From Prevotella melaninogenica (lineage in GTDB: Bacteria; Bacteroidota; Bacteroidia; Bacteroidales; Bacteroidaceae), in the NCBI RefSeq assembly GCF_018128065.1, contig NZ_CP072359.1:310001-374000 (forward strand): a stretch of DNA of 64,000 nt, written 5' to 3'. Both the position numbers and the translations under genes were made by a program. Numbering within the stretch: the stretch's first letter is position 1; every line of letters starts with the position of its first letter. This document shows, one piece after another, positions 52,347 through 61,383 of the stretch. The notes beneath the pieces were generated by a model. It saw only the letters and a list, made by a program, of their open reading frames with translations, searched no databases and had not been told where the DNA came from.

Positions 52347-52832
52347 ATGGTCATCAAATACAGATATAGCAGCTTATTACTCTTAGAAGCGTTATTCACA
52401 CCCATCCCTATCTTCTTATTTATATGGTTTTTCTTTGGGCACAAAGGTGTAGACGCCACCCATCCTTTCATGCTCATTATCGCACTTTCAATGATACTTT
52501 ATGCTGTTTCGTTTTGGCTATTCAGACTTTTTGTTGCCTGCCAAAAATTGTGGGAAAAAGACTATCTATCCATCAAAGGTGACCATATTTGCTTCTATGA
52601 TTGCCTACGTCGCAAATATACGGAAGTAACTGCTGATGAGATAGAAGGGATAAACGATTACCATTATTACTTCGTTCCTTTCATCGTTCAGATAATTTAT
52701 ACAACAAAGGGAAGAATCTTCACCCTTCCAGAACTTACTAACGAAGGGCAAGAAAGGGTTACAGAAATCATTTACGACTTCCTATATCAGGCTGAAAAAG
52801 AGAAAGGTGAAGGGTATACAACCATACTTTAA
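52347..52832 (+). CDS. Membrane protein, function unknown
   Basis: A 161-residue protein with two membrane segments (about 10-30 and 42-64), then a soluble domain with ICFYDCLRRKYTEVTADEI. It starts one base after the MBOAT stop and may be part of that operon. The two-segment plus PH-like beta domain plan resembles many bacterial PH-domain-like membrane proteins, but this is not certain. Confidence 0.6.
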   Translation: MVIKYRYSSLLLLEALFTPIPIFLFIWFFFGHKGVDATHPFMLIIALSMILYAVSFWLFRLFVACQKLWEKDYLSIKGDHICFYDCLRRKYTEVTADEIEGINDYHYYFVPFIVQIIYTTKGRIFTLPELTNEGQERVTEIIYDFLYQAEKEKGEGYTTIL

Positions 52833-52989
52833 ATGAAGATAAGTATAACCTATCAACTTTCAGTCTCCTCTCTTTGGTGAAACAAAACAAATGCTTTCGT
52901 GTTTCACTCACCTTTGAAACAAGCAATAAACAAGCATTAATAGACTCTGAACCAACTCTTTATCGACAATCACATTTACATCTGTTTGC

Positions 52990-53053
52990 TTGGTGCGAAG
53001 CCTCCGCACCATTGGTGCTTACCATCCGCACCACACGTGCTAAGGCTCCGCAC
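52990..53053. repeat. CCGCACC-family palindromic repeats
   Basis: Consecutive units including CTCCGCACCATTGGTGCTTA, then ATCCGCACCACACGTGCTAA and a partial third. Same family as at 33484 and 41153. It fills the space between convergent genes and could act as a transcription or mRNA end element. Confidence 0.75.
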
Positions 53054-53058
53054 GACTC

Positions 53059-54168
53059 TTATTGGAAGTGTAAAGTGAGGGGAAAGTTATATCTATAAGC
53101 TACAGGTTTACCGTTATGCATTGCTGGTTTCCAACCATTTAATAATTGAAGTGCAGAAGCTATGGCACGATTTAACTCAATATTATTTACCGTCAGGAAA
53201 ACAATATCTTTCAAAGAACCGTCTGTATCGACAATAAAAGAGACGTAGGTTCTTCCAGCAGAAGTTGTTTCAGGGCTAAGTCCTGTATAGGAAAGATTCT
53301 GTCCGAGAGCAGCAGCTACGTTTCCTTCAAACTGTGGCTGTACTTCTGGAATGACAGAATCAGTAGGCAAGAAAGCATATACAGCATTATTAGGAAGTTT
53401 CGTGTTGACAGCAACCGATAGTGGCTGCTTCTGCCACTTCTTAAAGTTCTTAGAGAAAAGAACGTCTATCATGTCATTCCTCACATCTGAATAAACCCCT
53501 CCACCATTATCTACACCAAGATCGAAGCGTATATTCTGGCCTATCAATGCAAACTGATTGGGTAGATGGTCCCAATCTATAGAGTCTGCAGTTTGCGTAT
53601 TTGCCATATTATCTAACAGTTCACAAAGCTGATAGCGAACATTAGGATCCTGCCACAAGCGTGTCTGATTGAACACGTCTTTCTGCGTTAAAACCTTCTT
53701 ATTAATAAGGTCGAAGGTGAAATAAGAATGCTTTGCCGTAATAACACTTGTCTCGTTACGCTCCTCTAAGCGAGCAAGGAAAGAAATATATCTTCCCGGC
53801 TCCAACCAAAGACAGCGTAGCCCTATATCATAATAATGCCTTTCAGCACTTGCATCATCCTTTATCGCTCGCACTTCTTTACCTTGCAAAGACTCAAACA
53901 GTTTCCAGCCAGCCTCATAACTATCAGAGGGTTGACCAAAGAAAAAGGTTGTAAGATAATGCTGCAGTTCAGGCAAAACAGAGCCATCTAATCCCTTTGG
54001 CCATTCAAAGTCCTTAGAGATAATCGTCAGCGTATTGCCTTTTTCATAGAGGTGACGGGATGACTCATAAAGCATGGCATCCTTAGATGCAACTGTTCCT
54101 GCCGACTGTGCGAACGCCACAAGGCTTACAAACAGTGACAGGAACACGGTATAAAGTCGGTTAATCAT
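53059..54168 (-). CDS. Exported protein with TonB-C-like and DUF3298-like regions
   Basis: A 369-residue protein with a signal peptide (about 1-20, AFAQ). The middle (about 65-250) resembles DUF3298/RsiV-type sequences (AKHSYFTFDLINKKVLTQKDVF). The last ~75 residues (YVSFIVDTDGSLKDIVFL...NGWKPAMHNGKPVAYRYNFPL) match the C-terminal domain of TonB-like energy transducers. No N-terminal TonB membrane anchor or Pro-rich spacer is present, so it is not an ordinary TonB. Its ATG overlaps the stop of the lipoprotein gene upstream. Confidence 0.65.
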   Translation of the reverse strand: MINRLYTVFLSLFVSLVAFAQSAGTVASKDAMLYESSRHLYEKGNTLTIISKDFEWPKGLDGSVLPELQHYLTTFFFGQPSDSYEAGWKLFESLQGKEVRAIKDDASAERHYYDIGLRCLWLEPGRYISFLARLEERNETSVITAKHSYFTFDLINKKVLTQKDVFNQTRLWQDPNVRYQLCELLDNMANTQTADSIDWDHLPNQFALIGQNIRFDLGVDNGGGVYSDVRNDMIDVLFSKNFKKWQKQPLSVAVNTKLPNNAVYAFLPTDSVIPEVQPQFEGNVAAALGQNLSYTGLSPETTSAGRTYVSFIVDTDGSLKDIVFLTVNNIELNRAIASALQLLNGWKPAMHNGKPVAYRYNFPLTLHFQ

Positions 54169-54728
54169 AATTTCATAAATGTTGTCTGCCGCTTCTTACT
54201 TGTCTTATGACCTTTTGGCGTGAAAATATCATTGAGTTCCATCACTCCAGAGAAGCTAATAGTTTCTTTTCCACTGGAATTAACCACAAGCGAAACAGTG
54301 GCATTATTAAATACTTCAAGAACAATCTGGTAGCTCTCAAAGTCGCTACGTGTTGTCATAAAGATGCGACGACCGTCCTTCATTGGCTCTTCCTTGTAAC
54401 TCATTAGAGGTTCAACAAGTGTCAAACCGCCACCACGCCCGTAAGGAACATGATAGACCCTGCCAAAGTAAGGGAGGAAAAGACCAATAGAGTCACCGCT
54501 CACCTCCATTCCCCAATCATTCTGCAAATAGACAGCAGGGCCACGCAACGGATACATTCGGTCTACAAATACACGATAACGATGCTCTGCCAAATGAGCC
54601 TTCACAGCAGCTGTACGCAACTGTTCCATCTTTTCCTTTGGCACAGGATTACCCTCTGAGTCATAATAAGTTGTAGCACAACCCACCATTAGGACAGCTA
54701 CAAAAAGAAATAAAACTAAACGTTTCAT
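54165..54728 (-). CDS. DUF4251-like lipoprotein
   Basis: A 187-residue lipoprotein with lipobox LMVGC (Cys17). The domain shows the pattern YRVFVDRMYPLRGPAVYL, then a beta stretch GLFLPYFGRVYHVPYGRG and a C-terminal SGKETISFSGVM, typical of DUF4251. Function unknown, cell envelope expected. It is first of a two-gene leftward unit with the TonB-C-like protein (four-base overlap). Confidence 0.75.
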   Translation of the reverse strand: MKRLVLFLFVAVLMVGCATTYYDSEGNPVPKEKMEQLRTAAVKAHLAEHRYRVFVDRMYPLRGPAVYLQNDWGMEVSGDSIGLFLPYFGRVYHVPYGRGGGLTLVEPLMSYKEEPMKDGRRIFMTTRSDFESYQIVLEVFNNATVSLVVNSSGKETISFSGVMELNDIFTPKGHKTSKKRQTTFMKL

Positions 54729-54858
54729 AAGTGTACCTCTCTTTCTTTTAAGTCGTTATAGTATTTCTCATGCTACTCCGCAACCATAAAATCAGATATT
54801 ACCCAAAGCAATGAGGAGTCATATAGATCTATAGCTCAGGCTCGAGAGCACTTCTATA

Positions 54859-55311
54859 CTATTCAATCTTCTCAATTCTTGGTACCTCCATCTTCTCAAT
54901 AGAAGGTGCCACTTGCTTAGCAGGAAGTTCAGAAGATGGGGCTATGTCTGGAGCAGGAGCAGCGATAGGAGCATCATAGTGATTTGACTGAACTTTCTCT
55001 GAAGATGCTTTTTCCTTATCTTCTTTTCCTGTCTTAGCTTTTTCTGCCTCAGCGGCTTTCTCTTCATCGGTCATCATATCCTCTCTTGAAGGCTTCATAT
55101 TAGGCCAAAGATAATTACCCACAATGTCTATTGTGTCTACATCTGCATTGCGTTGCTGCACCTCTTCCTCTTCTTGTTCAGTCATAGGTACATCATCGGA
55201 AGCCACAATAAAATTATAAATTAAGCCCAAGCATAAAAGGACAACCAGTCCGCAAAGAACTTTAAAGGTCAGTGACTTTGTAAATTTACGCTTTTTATTC
55301 TGATTTGACAT
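54859..55311 (-). CDS. Single-pass membrane protein, function unknown
   Basis: A 150-residue protein with one membrane segment near the N-terminus (about 17-37, VLCGLVVLLCLGLIYNFIVA), then an acidic Glu/Lys/Ala/Pro-rich disordered region. No known motif. It has its own promoter at 55395-55403. Confidence 0.6.
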   Translation of the reverse strand: MSNQNKKRKFTKSLTFKVLCGLVVLLCLGLIYNFIVASDDVPMTEQEEEEVQQRNADVDTIDIVGNYLWPNMKPSREDMMTDEEKAAEAEKAKTGKEDKEKASSEKVQSNHYDAPIAAPAPDIAPSSELPAKQVAPSIEKMEVPRIEKIE

Positions 55312-55394
55312 AGCCTTGTTATTATTCTATTCTGTTAAGAATCAATTTAAACTTTACGGAGGAACGCAATCGGTACATTCTCCTTCTATCTTCT

Positions 55395-55403
55395 GCAAAG
55401 ATA
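55395..55403 (-). promoter_or_regulatory. Promoter -7 box TATCTTTGC
   Basis: Exact TAnnTTTGC on the minus strand, about 85 bases before the gene at 55311. No convincing -33 TTG. Confidence 0.5.
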
Positions 55404-55510
55404 AACATTTAAAAGGAAAATGTACCGAAAGGATGGTAAAAAATATACTTTTTACTTGCTGAAAATACTTGAAACCTTTTTGGGTTCTTAGTTTTCAATA
55501 TTGCCCGAGC

Positions 55511-56854
55511 TTACTCCTTAATACGAATAAAGGCATTGGCAAGGATGGCAGTAAGACCACCTGTTGTAATACCACTTGAGAAGATATTCTTAATAATATC
55601 AGGCATCTTGTCAAGAATACCAGGTACCAACTCCACGCTCAAACCCATTGCAAAACTGATAGCCATGACTAACACAGCCTTACGAGTAATCTCTGTAGAA
55701 GCAATGATACGAATACCTGCAGCAGCAACTGTACCGAACATCAACAATGTTGCACCACCCAAAACTGGGTCAGGGATAAGTGAGAACACTTTACCTACAA
55801 CTGGGAAGAGTCCTAAGAGCACCAAAGCACCTGCAATAAAATAGCCAACATAACGGCTGGCAACACCCGTAAGCTGTATCATACCGTTGTTCTGGGCAAA
55901 GATAGAGTTAGGGAAACTATTAAAGACAGCTGCCAAGAAAGAGTTGAAACCATCTGCGAGGACTCCTCCCTGTGCTCTCTTCATAAAGACAGGGCCCTCA
56001 ACAGGCTCACCAGAGATGAGCGAATTGGCTGTAATATCACCAAAAGCCTCAACTGCCGTTACTAAATAAATAAGTCCGATACCTATGATTGTACCCAAAT
56101 CAAAGTTCAAACCATATTTGAAAGGAACTGGAATATTAAGGCTACCACTACCCTTGAGGCTTGAAAAGTCAATCATATTGAGTGCATAAGCGGCTACGCA
56201 ACCTATCAATAGTCCCAACACAATGGAGCCCATACGTAGGAAACGGTTGTTTGATCGGTTGAAGAAAATAATGCTAACCAATACGAGTAACGCAAGTCCA
56301 AGGTTCTGCATAGACCCAAATGTACCAGCATCAACAGCCGACTGACCACCACCACAAGAATTGATACCTGCCTTAATAAGACACATACCAATGAGAGAAA
56401 CAACGATACCTGATACCAATGGAGTGATTATCTTACGTGTGTAAGGTAAAAGACGGCTCACAACCATCTCTACAACAGATGCAACTAAACACGCGCCGAA
56501 GATGTAGCTGAGTCCCATCTCTATGTTCATTTTACCGTTAATCATGCCGAGCAGACCTGCACCGATAATAGGACTGATGAAAGAGAAAGACGTTCCCTGA
56601 ATACACAGCAGACCTGCACCAATCGGTCCAAATCTACGGCACTGAACAAAGGTAGCTAATCCTGACACGAAGAGAGACATTGACACGAGGAAACCTGTGG
56701 TATCCAAATCAAATTTTAATGCCGAACTAATGATGAGTGGTGGCGTAATGATGGCTACGAAAATTGCCAACAAATGCTGCAAAGCAGCAAAAATTGTTTC
56801 ACGAATTGGTGGACGATCATTCAGACCATAGATAAGTTCCTTAGACTTTTCCAT
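55511..56854 (-). CDS. Xanthine/uracil permease (NCS2 family)
   Basis: A 447-residue nucleobase transporter with about 13-14 membrane segments. The NCS2 signature QNNGMIQLTGVASRYVG lies near 322-338, and the early QGTSFSFISP motif near 84-93 belongs to the substrate site. The gene is second after xpt on the same strand, separated by 214 bases, so xanthine is the likely substrate. The spacer holds no clear riboswitch, and the last 50 bases before the ATG are A/T-rich. Confidence 0.85.
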   Translation of the reverse strand: MEKSKELIYGLNDRPPIRETIFAALQHLLAIFVAIITPPLIISSALKFDLDTTGFLVSMSLFVSGLATFVQCRRFGPIGAGLLCIQGTSFSFISPIIGAGLLGMINGKMNIEMGLSYIFGACLVASVVEMVVSRLLPYTRKIITPLVSGIVVSLIGMCLIKAGINSCGGGQSAVDAGTFGSMQNLGLALLVLVSIIFFNRSNNRFLRMGSIVLGLLIGCVAAYALNMIDFSSLKGSGSLNIPVPFKYGLNFDLGTIIGIGLIYLVTAVEAFGDITANSLISGEPVEGPVFMKRAQGGVLADGFNSFLAAVFNSFPNSIFAQNNGMIQLTGVASRYVGYFIAGALVLLGLFPVVGKVFSLIPDPVLGGATLLMFGTVAAAGIRIIASTEITRKAVLVMAISFAMGLSVELVPGILDKMPDIIKNIFSSGITTGGLTAILANAFIRIKE

Positions 56855-57068
56855 TCTTTTGTTATTTAATACTTTGAAAATAAAGGTAAGCGTTTATACT
56901 TTTATAAAATGAAACGAGCAACCTTGGATACTCCAAAGTATAGCATTTCATCCCTTTAAGGTTAGATTGACGCTTCTAAAGAGTAATTCCTATCCTTTTA
57001 AGAAACGTTTTTATTACGAATACTAACCCCTATTATACAAGAAAGGTGGACGCACAAGTCCACCTCAT

Positions 57069-57641
57069 TTATTTTTCTCTCATTTTAATCTCACAATTAT
57101 CAAGTGACTCGATGATAGCCAAACTCTCACAACGAACGCCCTCCGCCTCAATCACTTCACGCCCATGTTGGAATGCTTTCTCAATGATAAAGCCCATACC
57201 TACCAACTCAGCACCAGCTTTCTTACAAAGGTCAATAATACCTTTCGCCGCATTACCATAAGCCAAGAAGTCATCAACAAACAGCACCTTATCACCTTTG
57301 CCCAAATATTCCTTCGATATCACGACGTGATACTCTCGTTGTTTCGTAAAAGAAAAGACTGTTGTTGAAAGCATATCGCTCATCGTGGAAGGCTTTTTCT
57401 TCTTCGCAAAGACTACAGGTAGGTCGAGCAGGAAGCCCATCATAATGGCAGGAGCAATGCCACTCGCTTCGATAGTGATAATCTTGTTGATTTCTGTTGA
57501 GGCATAACGGCGGATAAACTCTACACATATCTGCTTCATCAGATTCGGATCCATTTGGTGATTGATAAACTTATCTACCTTCAAGATTCCGTCAGGGAAA
57601 CACTTTCCATCCTTTAGGATACGGTCACGTAATGCTTTCAT
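57069..57641 (-). CDS. xpt: Xanthine phosphoribosyltransferase
   Basis: A 190-residue PRTase. The PRPP-binding motif is [15 protein letters not shown] (about 124-138) and residues ~57-67 ([11 protein letters not shown]) form the PPi loop. The length and [16 protein letters not shown] start match Xpt rather than Hpt or Apt. It recovers xanthine as XMP. The xanthine permease follows on the same strand. Confidence 0.9.
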   Translation of the reverse strand: MKALRDRILKDGKCFPDGILKVDKFINHQMDPNLMKQICVEFIRRYASTEINKIITIEASGIAPAIMMGFLLDLPVVFAKKKKPSTMSDMLSTTVFSFTKQREYHVVISKEYLGKGDKVLFVDDFLAYGNAAKGIIDLCKKAGAELVGMGFIIEKAFQHGREVIEAEGVRCESLAIIESLDNCEIKMREK

Positions 57642-57683
57642 TGTGCAATTAATCGTTAGTCTGTTTCGAAAATTAATTGCCTA

Positions 57684-57691
57684 CAAAAGTA
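57684..57691 (-). promoter_or_regulatory. Promoter of xpt
   Basis: TACTTTTG on the minus strand is an exact -7 box, and TTG about 22 bases upstream could be -33. The leader before the ATG at 57641 would be about 30 nt, too short for a purine riboswitch. Confidence 0.55.
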
Positions 57692-57938
57692 CTAAAAATC
57701 TCAAATATAAAGAACAATACTTGTGCTTTTTTCTACATCTTTCCAAATATTATCCTTAATACATTTATGTCATGCACTATCTGAAAGAATTACAGTAGGT
57801 ATCCTCTTAAACCTAAATCAGTTTATCAGGGCACAACACACATCATTATTTAACCCAAATCTCATTCGAAATGCTCACCACTCCAAGGTGCTGCAAAAAC
57901 ACTGACCTAAGCGAAGAAAAACGGTTCTGACTAATAAG

Positions 57939-58012
57939 AAATCCGAAGAGTGACAGAGAAAAAGGAAATACAATTTACTCATTGCTTCCTATCTCTTTCA
58001 CTCCTCGGATTT
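57939..58012 (-). terminator. Long hairpin ending the DUF2589 operon
   Basis: AAATCCGAAGAGTGA (57939-57953) pairs with TCACTCCTCGGATTT (57998-58012) with one mismatch, with further pairing inside. It lies about 90 bases after the last stop of the leftward operon. The rest of the 57,700-58,104 gap shows nothing recognised. Confidence 0.6.
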
Positions 58013-58104
58013 ATCTATAAATTCATAAGCTTGTAAGAAAGGAGTCATTACAAATCCTTCATTACAAGAACGCTGCCCCAGAACCCCTTACCGCAAAACA
58101 TCTG

Positions 58105-58950
58105 CTACAACACCTCTACCATTACCGCATCTATGTTCTTTTTCTTCAATGCTTTCACAATAGATCTGGCTGTAGCAAAATCTGTCTCAAGCGGGATGGT
58201 CTTCATTTTACTCTTGAGAATATTATTAAGCGAAGTTCCCGTAAGAGCACTATTATTATGACAACGTGAATTGACAGTGTTCACCACGAACGGCTTCTGA
58301 TCCTTGTGAGGTTTGGTAATTAACTGGATATTATATCGAGGCTGCACATCAGGCTTTTCGTCCGTCTTCTCTGGATCAGAAGGCGGAAGAACTGGCGGTT
58401 TGGGGTCAACAATAGGCTCTTCCTGTTTTATCTCTACAAGCTGGTTATTGAAGATTTCGATAAGTTTGGAGATACCCATTGGCATATCCGCTGTGGTAAC
58501 ACAGAGGTTTACATCTATACACCGCTTGCTTTTATATTCCTCCTTAGTAACATCCGTAATTGCACCAGAGTCACCGGGAGCAGAATACTTTGCCTTGAGT
58601 TCTACCTTATTGTCCTGTATGCTGCTCTCCGTAACCGTTGCCTGAAAGGTCAGGTTAACCTGTTCTATCTGCAGATAAGGAACAGGCACGATACAGACAA
58701 GTGGCATAATGAGTCGGTTTACCACTCCGCCACTTTCAAAGTAGAAGGTTACGGTGACAGGCTCAAGGTTGTAAGGGTCTCCGTCTTGTTTTCTAAACAC
58801 CACCCCATTGAGATAATCAAGGGTAGCCTGAGCAGCCTCTTCTTGAGCATTGACACAGGCAGACAGAGGTCCGCCAATGATGCGATTGAAATCAAGTGCG
58901 TTCAGCGGAGAGTTCTGCTGACTTTGGTTGGGAGCATTGGATTCAGGCAT
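58105..58950 (-). CDS. DUF2589-type protein with C-terminal extra domain
   Basis: A 281-residue cytoplasmic protein. Residues ~18-175 follow the shared pattern: ACVNAQEEAAQATLDYL helix, PVTVTFYFESGG strands, PLVCIVPVPYLQIEQVNLTF and DMPMGISKLIEIFNNQLVEI. A Pro-rich linker (177-205) leads to a separate C-terminal domain (about 205-281, ending ARSIVKALKKKNIDAVMVEV) not found in its paralogues. No signal peptide or membrane segment. Last gene of the operon, 35 bases after its neighbour. Function unknown. Confidence 0.7.
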   Translation of the reverse strand: MPESNAPNQSQQNSPLNALDFNRIIGGPLSACVNAQEEAAQATLDYLNGVVFRKQDGDPYNLEPVTVTFYFESGGVVNRLIMPLVCIVPVPYLQIEQVNLTFQATVTESSIQDNKVELKAKYSAPGDSGAITDVTKEEYKSKRCIDVNLCVTTADMPMGISKLIEIFNNQLVEIKQEEPIVDPKPPVLPPSDPEKTDEKPDVQPRYNIQLITKPHKDQKPFVVNTVNSRCHNNSALTGTSLNNILKSKMKTIPLETDFATARSIVKALKKKNIDAVMVEVL

Positions 58951-58985
58951 ATTCTTTCTGTTTTAGAGGTTCTTGGAATTGATAC

Positions 58986-59519
58986 TTATTGATTATCCGT
59001 CGGCTCGTCAGGCTTCCGAATGCGGATGCAGTTGTTACCTACTATCTGCAACAAACGTGACATGCCGCCCGCAGGGAGTTCAGCAGAGGCTTTAATGTTC
59101 ACACGAATGTTATTGCGCACATCGTATCCTGTCTGCCGTGATTCGGTCAACAGTTTATTGGAGGGCGAGAAACGCACCTTTAATCCTTCCTGCTGACTGG
59201 TATTTGAGGACATGATACTCACGAAGAAAGTAAGATCAGCCTGACTGATTTGCAGGAAAGGAAGCGGCACCAGTACCAACAGGGGCACACGGAGAGTATG
59301 ACTTTTCCCATCCATCTGAAGAGAGAACGTCACCATTACAGGCTCAGAACTGCCGTCGGAGGAACGGAAAGCCGTGCGTTCAATGAGGTCAAGCGACTTT
59401 TCCAAAGTCTCATGCTGTGCCTCAACGCAGTCGGCAAGCGTCTTGCGCATGACGTCAGAGAGCCACATGGCATCTTGATACGTCTTCCTTCTGGGTGTAT
59501 CATTCTGGATTTTACTCAT
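58986..59519 (-). CDS. DUF2589-type protein, minimal form
   Basis: A 177-residue protein that is almost only the shared domain: a helix with LADCVEAQHETLEKSLDLIE (29-48), PVMVTFSLQMDG, VPLLVLVPLPFLQISQADL (78-96) and ELPAGGMSRLLQIVGNNCIRI. It is the best single-domain representative of the group. Its ATG overlaps the stop of the large neighbour by four bases (ATGA), so they are co-translated. Function unknown. Confidence 0.7.
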   Translation of the reverse strand: MSKIQNDTPRRKTYQDAMWLSDVMRKTLADCVEAQHETLEKSLDLIERTAFRSSDGSSEPVMVTFSLQMDGKSHTLRVPLLVLVPLPFLQISQADLTFFVSIMSSNTSQQEGLKVRFSPSNKLLTESRQTGYDVRNNIRVNIKASAELPAGGMSRLLQIVGNNCIRIRKPDEPTDNQ

Positions 59520-61129
59520 TTCTTCTTACGTGATTTGACTTTCCCACTTTTCAGGGATTTGTCTACCTTTTCTCCCTTAACGCTCTCCCCATCAATTACT
59601 CGATCATTGGATGCTGAACGCGTAACCACACGAGGACGGACTGGTCGCTCTACATTGATAGTCCCTTCTGTTTCTGTAAGTCTATCAATAACACCAGAGG
59701 GTATTCTACCCGGCCGATCTATCTGAATAGGTTGTTCTACTTTAATAGGTCGCTCCACATTTATAGGTCGCCCTATGTTAATAGTACCTCCTACATCAGT
59801 AATGCTATCTATAATATCAGGGCGTACAATACCGGAGTCAATTATACCAGGGCGATCTATTTGGACAGGTCTCTCTCCCAAATCAGGCTTTGTTATCTTA
59901 CCATCCTGACCTACTGTACCCAGATCTATAATGACAGCAGCACGTTTACGCTCATTGTCAAGCACATAACCCACAAAGTCGGTATAGGCTTTATCGATAT
60001 AGCCACCCTCAAGATAACACTTGGGTAACTTGTTGTTGTTGAGTTCGCCGTAAGTGTACCAGCCATTATATCGTTTGCTGAAACTCGCAAGGTCTTCCTT
60101 GAGAATACGCTGACCATTATCAGAAGAGAGTGTATCAGGATAGATACGCTGTGCTGTCCTAAGTGCAAGCAACAGATGATTGCGCAACCAGTCATGTCTG
60201 TTGTCACCACGTAACGTTTCCTGTCGTTCGATGTTCCATTGTATACTCTTACCAGGGTCAAAAGTGCATTCCGGATGCGGTTTCTTCCTATTGGTTTCAG
60301 GCAATGCAAAAGGATTGTTAGGGTCAGGACGATTTTCACGTATGCGACGCTCCAGAGCTTCTTTCTTCATTCGCTCCCTCTCTTCTTTCAGTTTCTGTTC
60401 CCTTATCCACTCCTCTTCAGAGTGTTCTTTATGATACTTGAGTGCCTGTACGAGGTCTGCAATCTTTTCACGACGCTTTTGTTCTCTGACTCTACGGCGT
60501 TCTCTCTCACGCTCTCTTTCTTCTTCAATGCGCTTCTGTTCCTCAAATTCAGCCTCTCTGATAGCACGTTGGCGGGCTGCTTCCCACCGCATATCCTCCA
60601 CTTCTTCGGCTGTCAGAGTCTCTTGTATAATGAGATTATTGCCAAAGAACTCAAGCATTTTCGCCATACCGGCTGGCATATCGCTAGTAGCGGCACGAAT
60701 ATTGATACCCATTTTGCTCTGCATCGAAATAGACTTTTCATCCTCTTCGGTGCGTTTGTACCCCTCCGAAGCATATTTTGCTTCCATCTTATCGCTGTCG
60801 CAGGCAGTTATGTCGGCCGTAAAAGAGAGGTCAACATAGTTAATGCGCATATATGGGATAGGCACGATGGTCATAAGCGGTACCGTCATGAGTGTGGGAA
60901 CTCCTCCCATTATGAATGAAAAAGTAACGGTAATAGGCTCTGTACCCTCAATATCAAGACTCGAATCTGCCATCGTGAAACCACGGATAAAATCCATTGT
61001 AGTCTGCGCAGCCTCAGCTTGTGCATGTACACATGCTGCCAATGGACCGCCGATGATGTTTCCGAAGGGGATGGAATTGAGGGCGCTCACGACCTGTTTG
61101 CCTGCATTTGTGTTAGTTCCATCTTGCAT
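59516..61129 (-). CDS. Large DUF2589-type protein with coiled coil and repeat tail
   Basis: A 537-residue protein. Residues ~20-168 are the shared domain (AACVHAQAEAAQTTMDFI, VPLMTIVPIPYMRINYVDL, DMPAGMAKMLEFFGNNLII). Then comes a very charged Arg/Glu coiled coil (about 172-268), a small domain with HDWLRNHLLLALRTAQRIYP (about 305-325) and a RYNGWYTYGELNNNKLP part. The C-terminal third has two repeats containing PVQIDRPGII / PIQIDRPGRI and GGTINIGRP / EGTINVERP, and a basic end (KSGKVKSRKKK). The plan suggests a scaffold or filament protein; function unknown. Confidence 0.7.
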   Translation of the reverse strand: MQDGTNTNAGKQVVSALNSIPFGNIIGGPLAACVHAQAEAAQTTMDFIRGFTMADSSLDIEGTEPITVTFSFIMGGVPTLMTVPLMTIVPIPYMRINYVDLSFTADITACDSDKMEAKYASEGYKRTEEDEKSISMQSKMGINIRAATSDMPAGMAKMLEFFGNNLIIQETLTAEEVEDMRWEAARQRAIREAEFEEQKRIEEERERERERRRVREQKRREKIADLVQALKYHKEHSEEEWIREQKLKEERERMKKEALERRIRENRPDPNNPFALPETNRKKPHPECTFDPGKSIQWNIERQETLRGDNRHDWLRNHLLLALRTAQRIYPDTLSSDNGQRILKEDLASFSKRYNGWYTYGELNNNKLPKCYLEGGYIDKAYTDFVGYVLDNERKRAAVIIDLGTVGQDGKITKPDLGERPVQIDRPGIIDSGIVRPDIIDSITDVGGTINIGRPINVERPIKVEQPIQIDRPGRIPSGVIDRLTETEGTINVERPVRPRVVTRSASNDRVIDGESVKGEKVDKSLKSGKVKSRKKK

Positions 61130-61141
61130 AGTGTTACGGAA

Positions 61142-61366
61142 TTATCGTTGGAATGAACTTGCCTTCTTGAGGTTCTGTTGTGCCTCTTCGACGTTTTTCA
61201 ATATCTCCATCGCCCGCTTAGACTCGTTTCGGTTGATATTCAGCACGAGGTGACAGTGTGGACAGTGCAGTCCACTTGCCGAAAGCAGTTCTGTGATGGA
61301 AGTAGAAATGAATGTTCCACATTTAGGACAATTGAGTCCTGGGGTTTTCTGTTGATTATTTGTCAT
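61142..61366 (-). CDS. Small zinc-ribbon protein
   Basis: A 74-residue protein with two pairs CPKCG (about 13-17) and CPHCH (about 35-39), a classic four-Cys zinc ribbon, followed by a helical basic tail. It may bind nucleic acid or a partner in the DUF2589 group. Twelve bases separate it from the large gene, and 17 from the gene before it. Confidence 0.7.
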   Translation of the reverse strand: MTNNQQKTPGLNCPKCGTFISTSITELLSASGLHCPHCHLVLNINRNESKRAMEILKNVEEAQQNLKKASSFQR

Positions 61367-61383
61367 AGTTAATAAGTTTGAAG

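Noticed and set aside
57642..58104. Purine riboswitch before xpt
   Set aside because: The likely leader is about 30 nt, and no purine-aptamer core is seen; the hairpin at 57939-58012 fits better as terminator of the other operon.
60239..60919. 226-codon open frame on the + strand
   Set aside because: Antisense to the large DUF2589-type gene, whose coiled coil and shared domain are clearly the real product.
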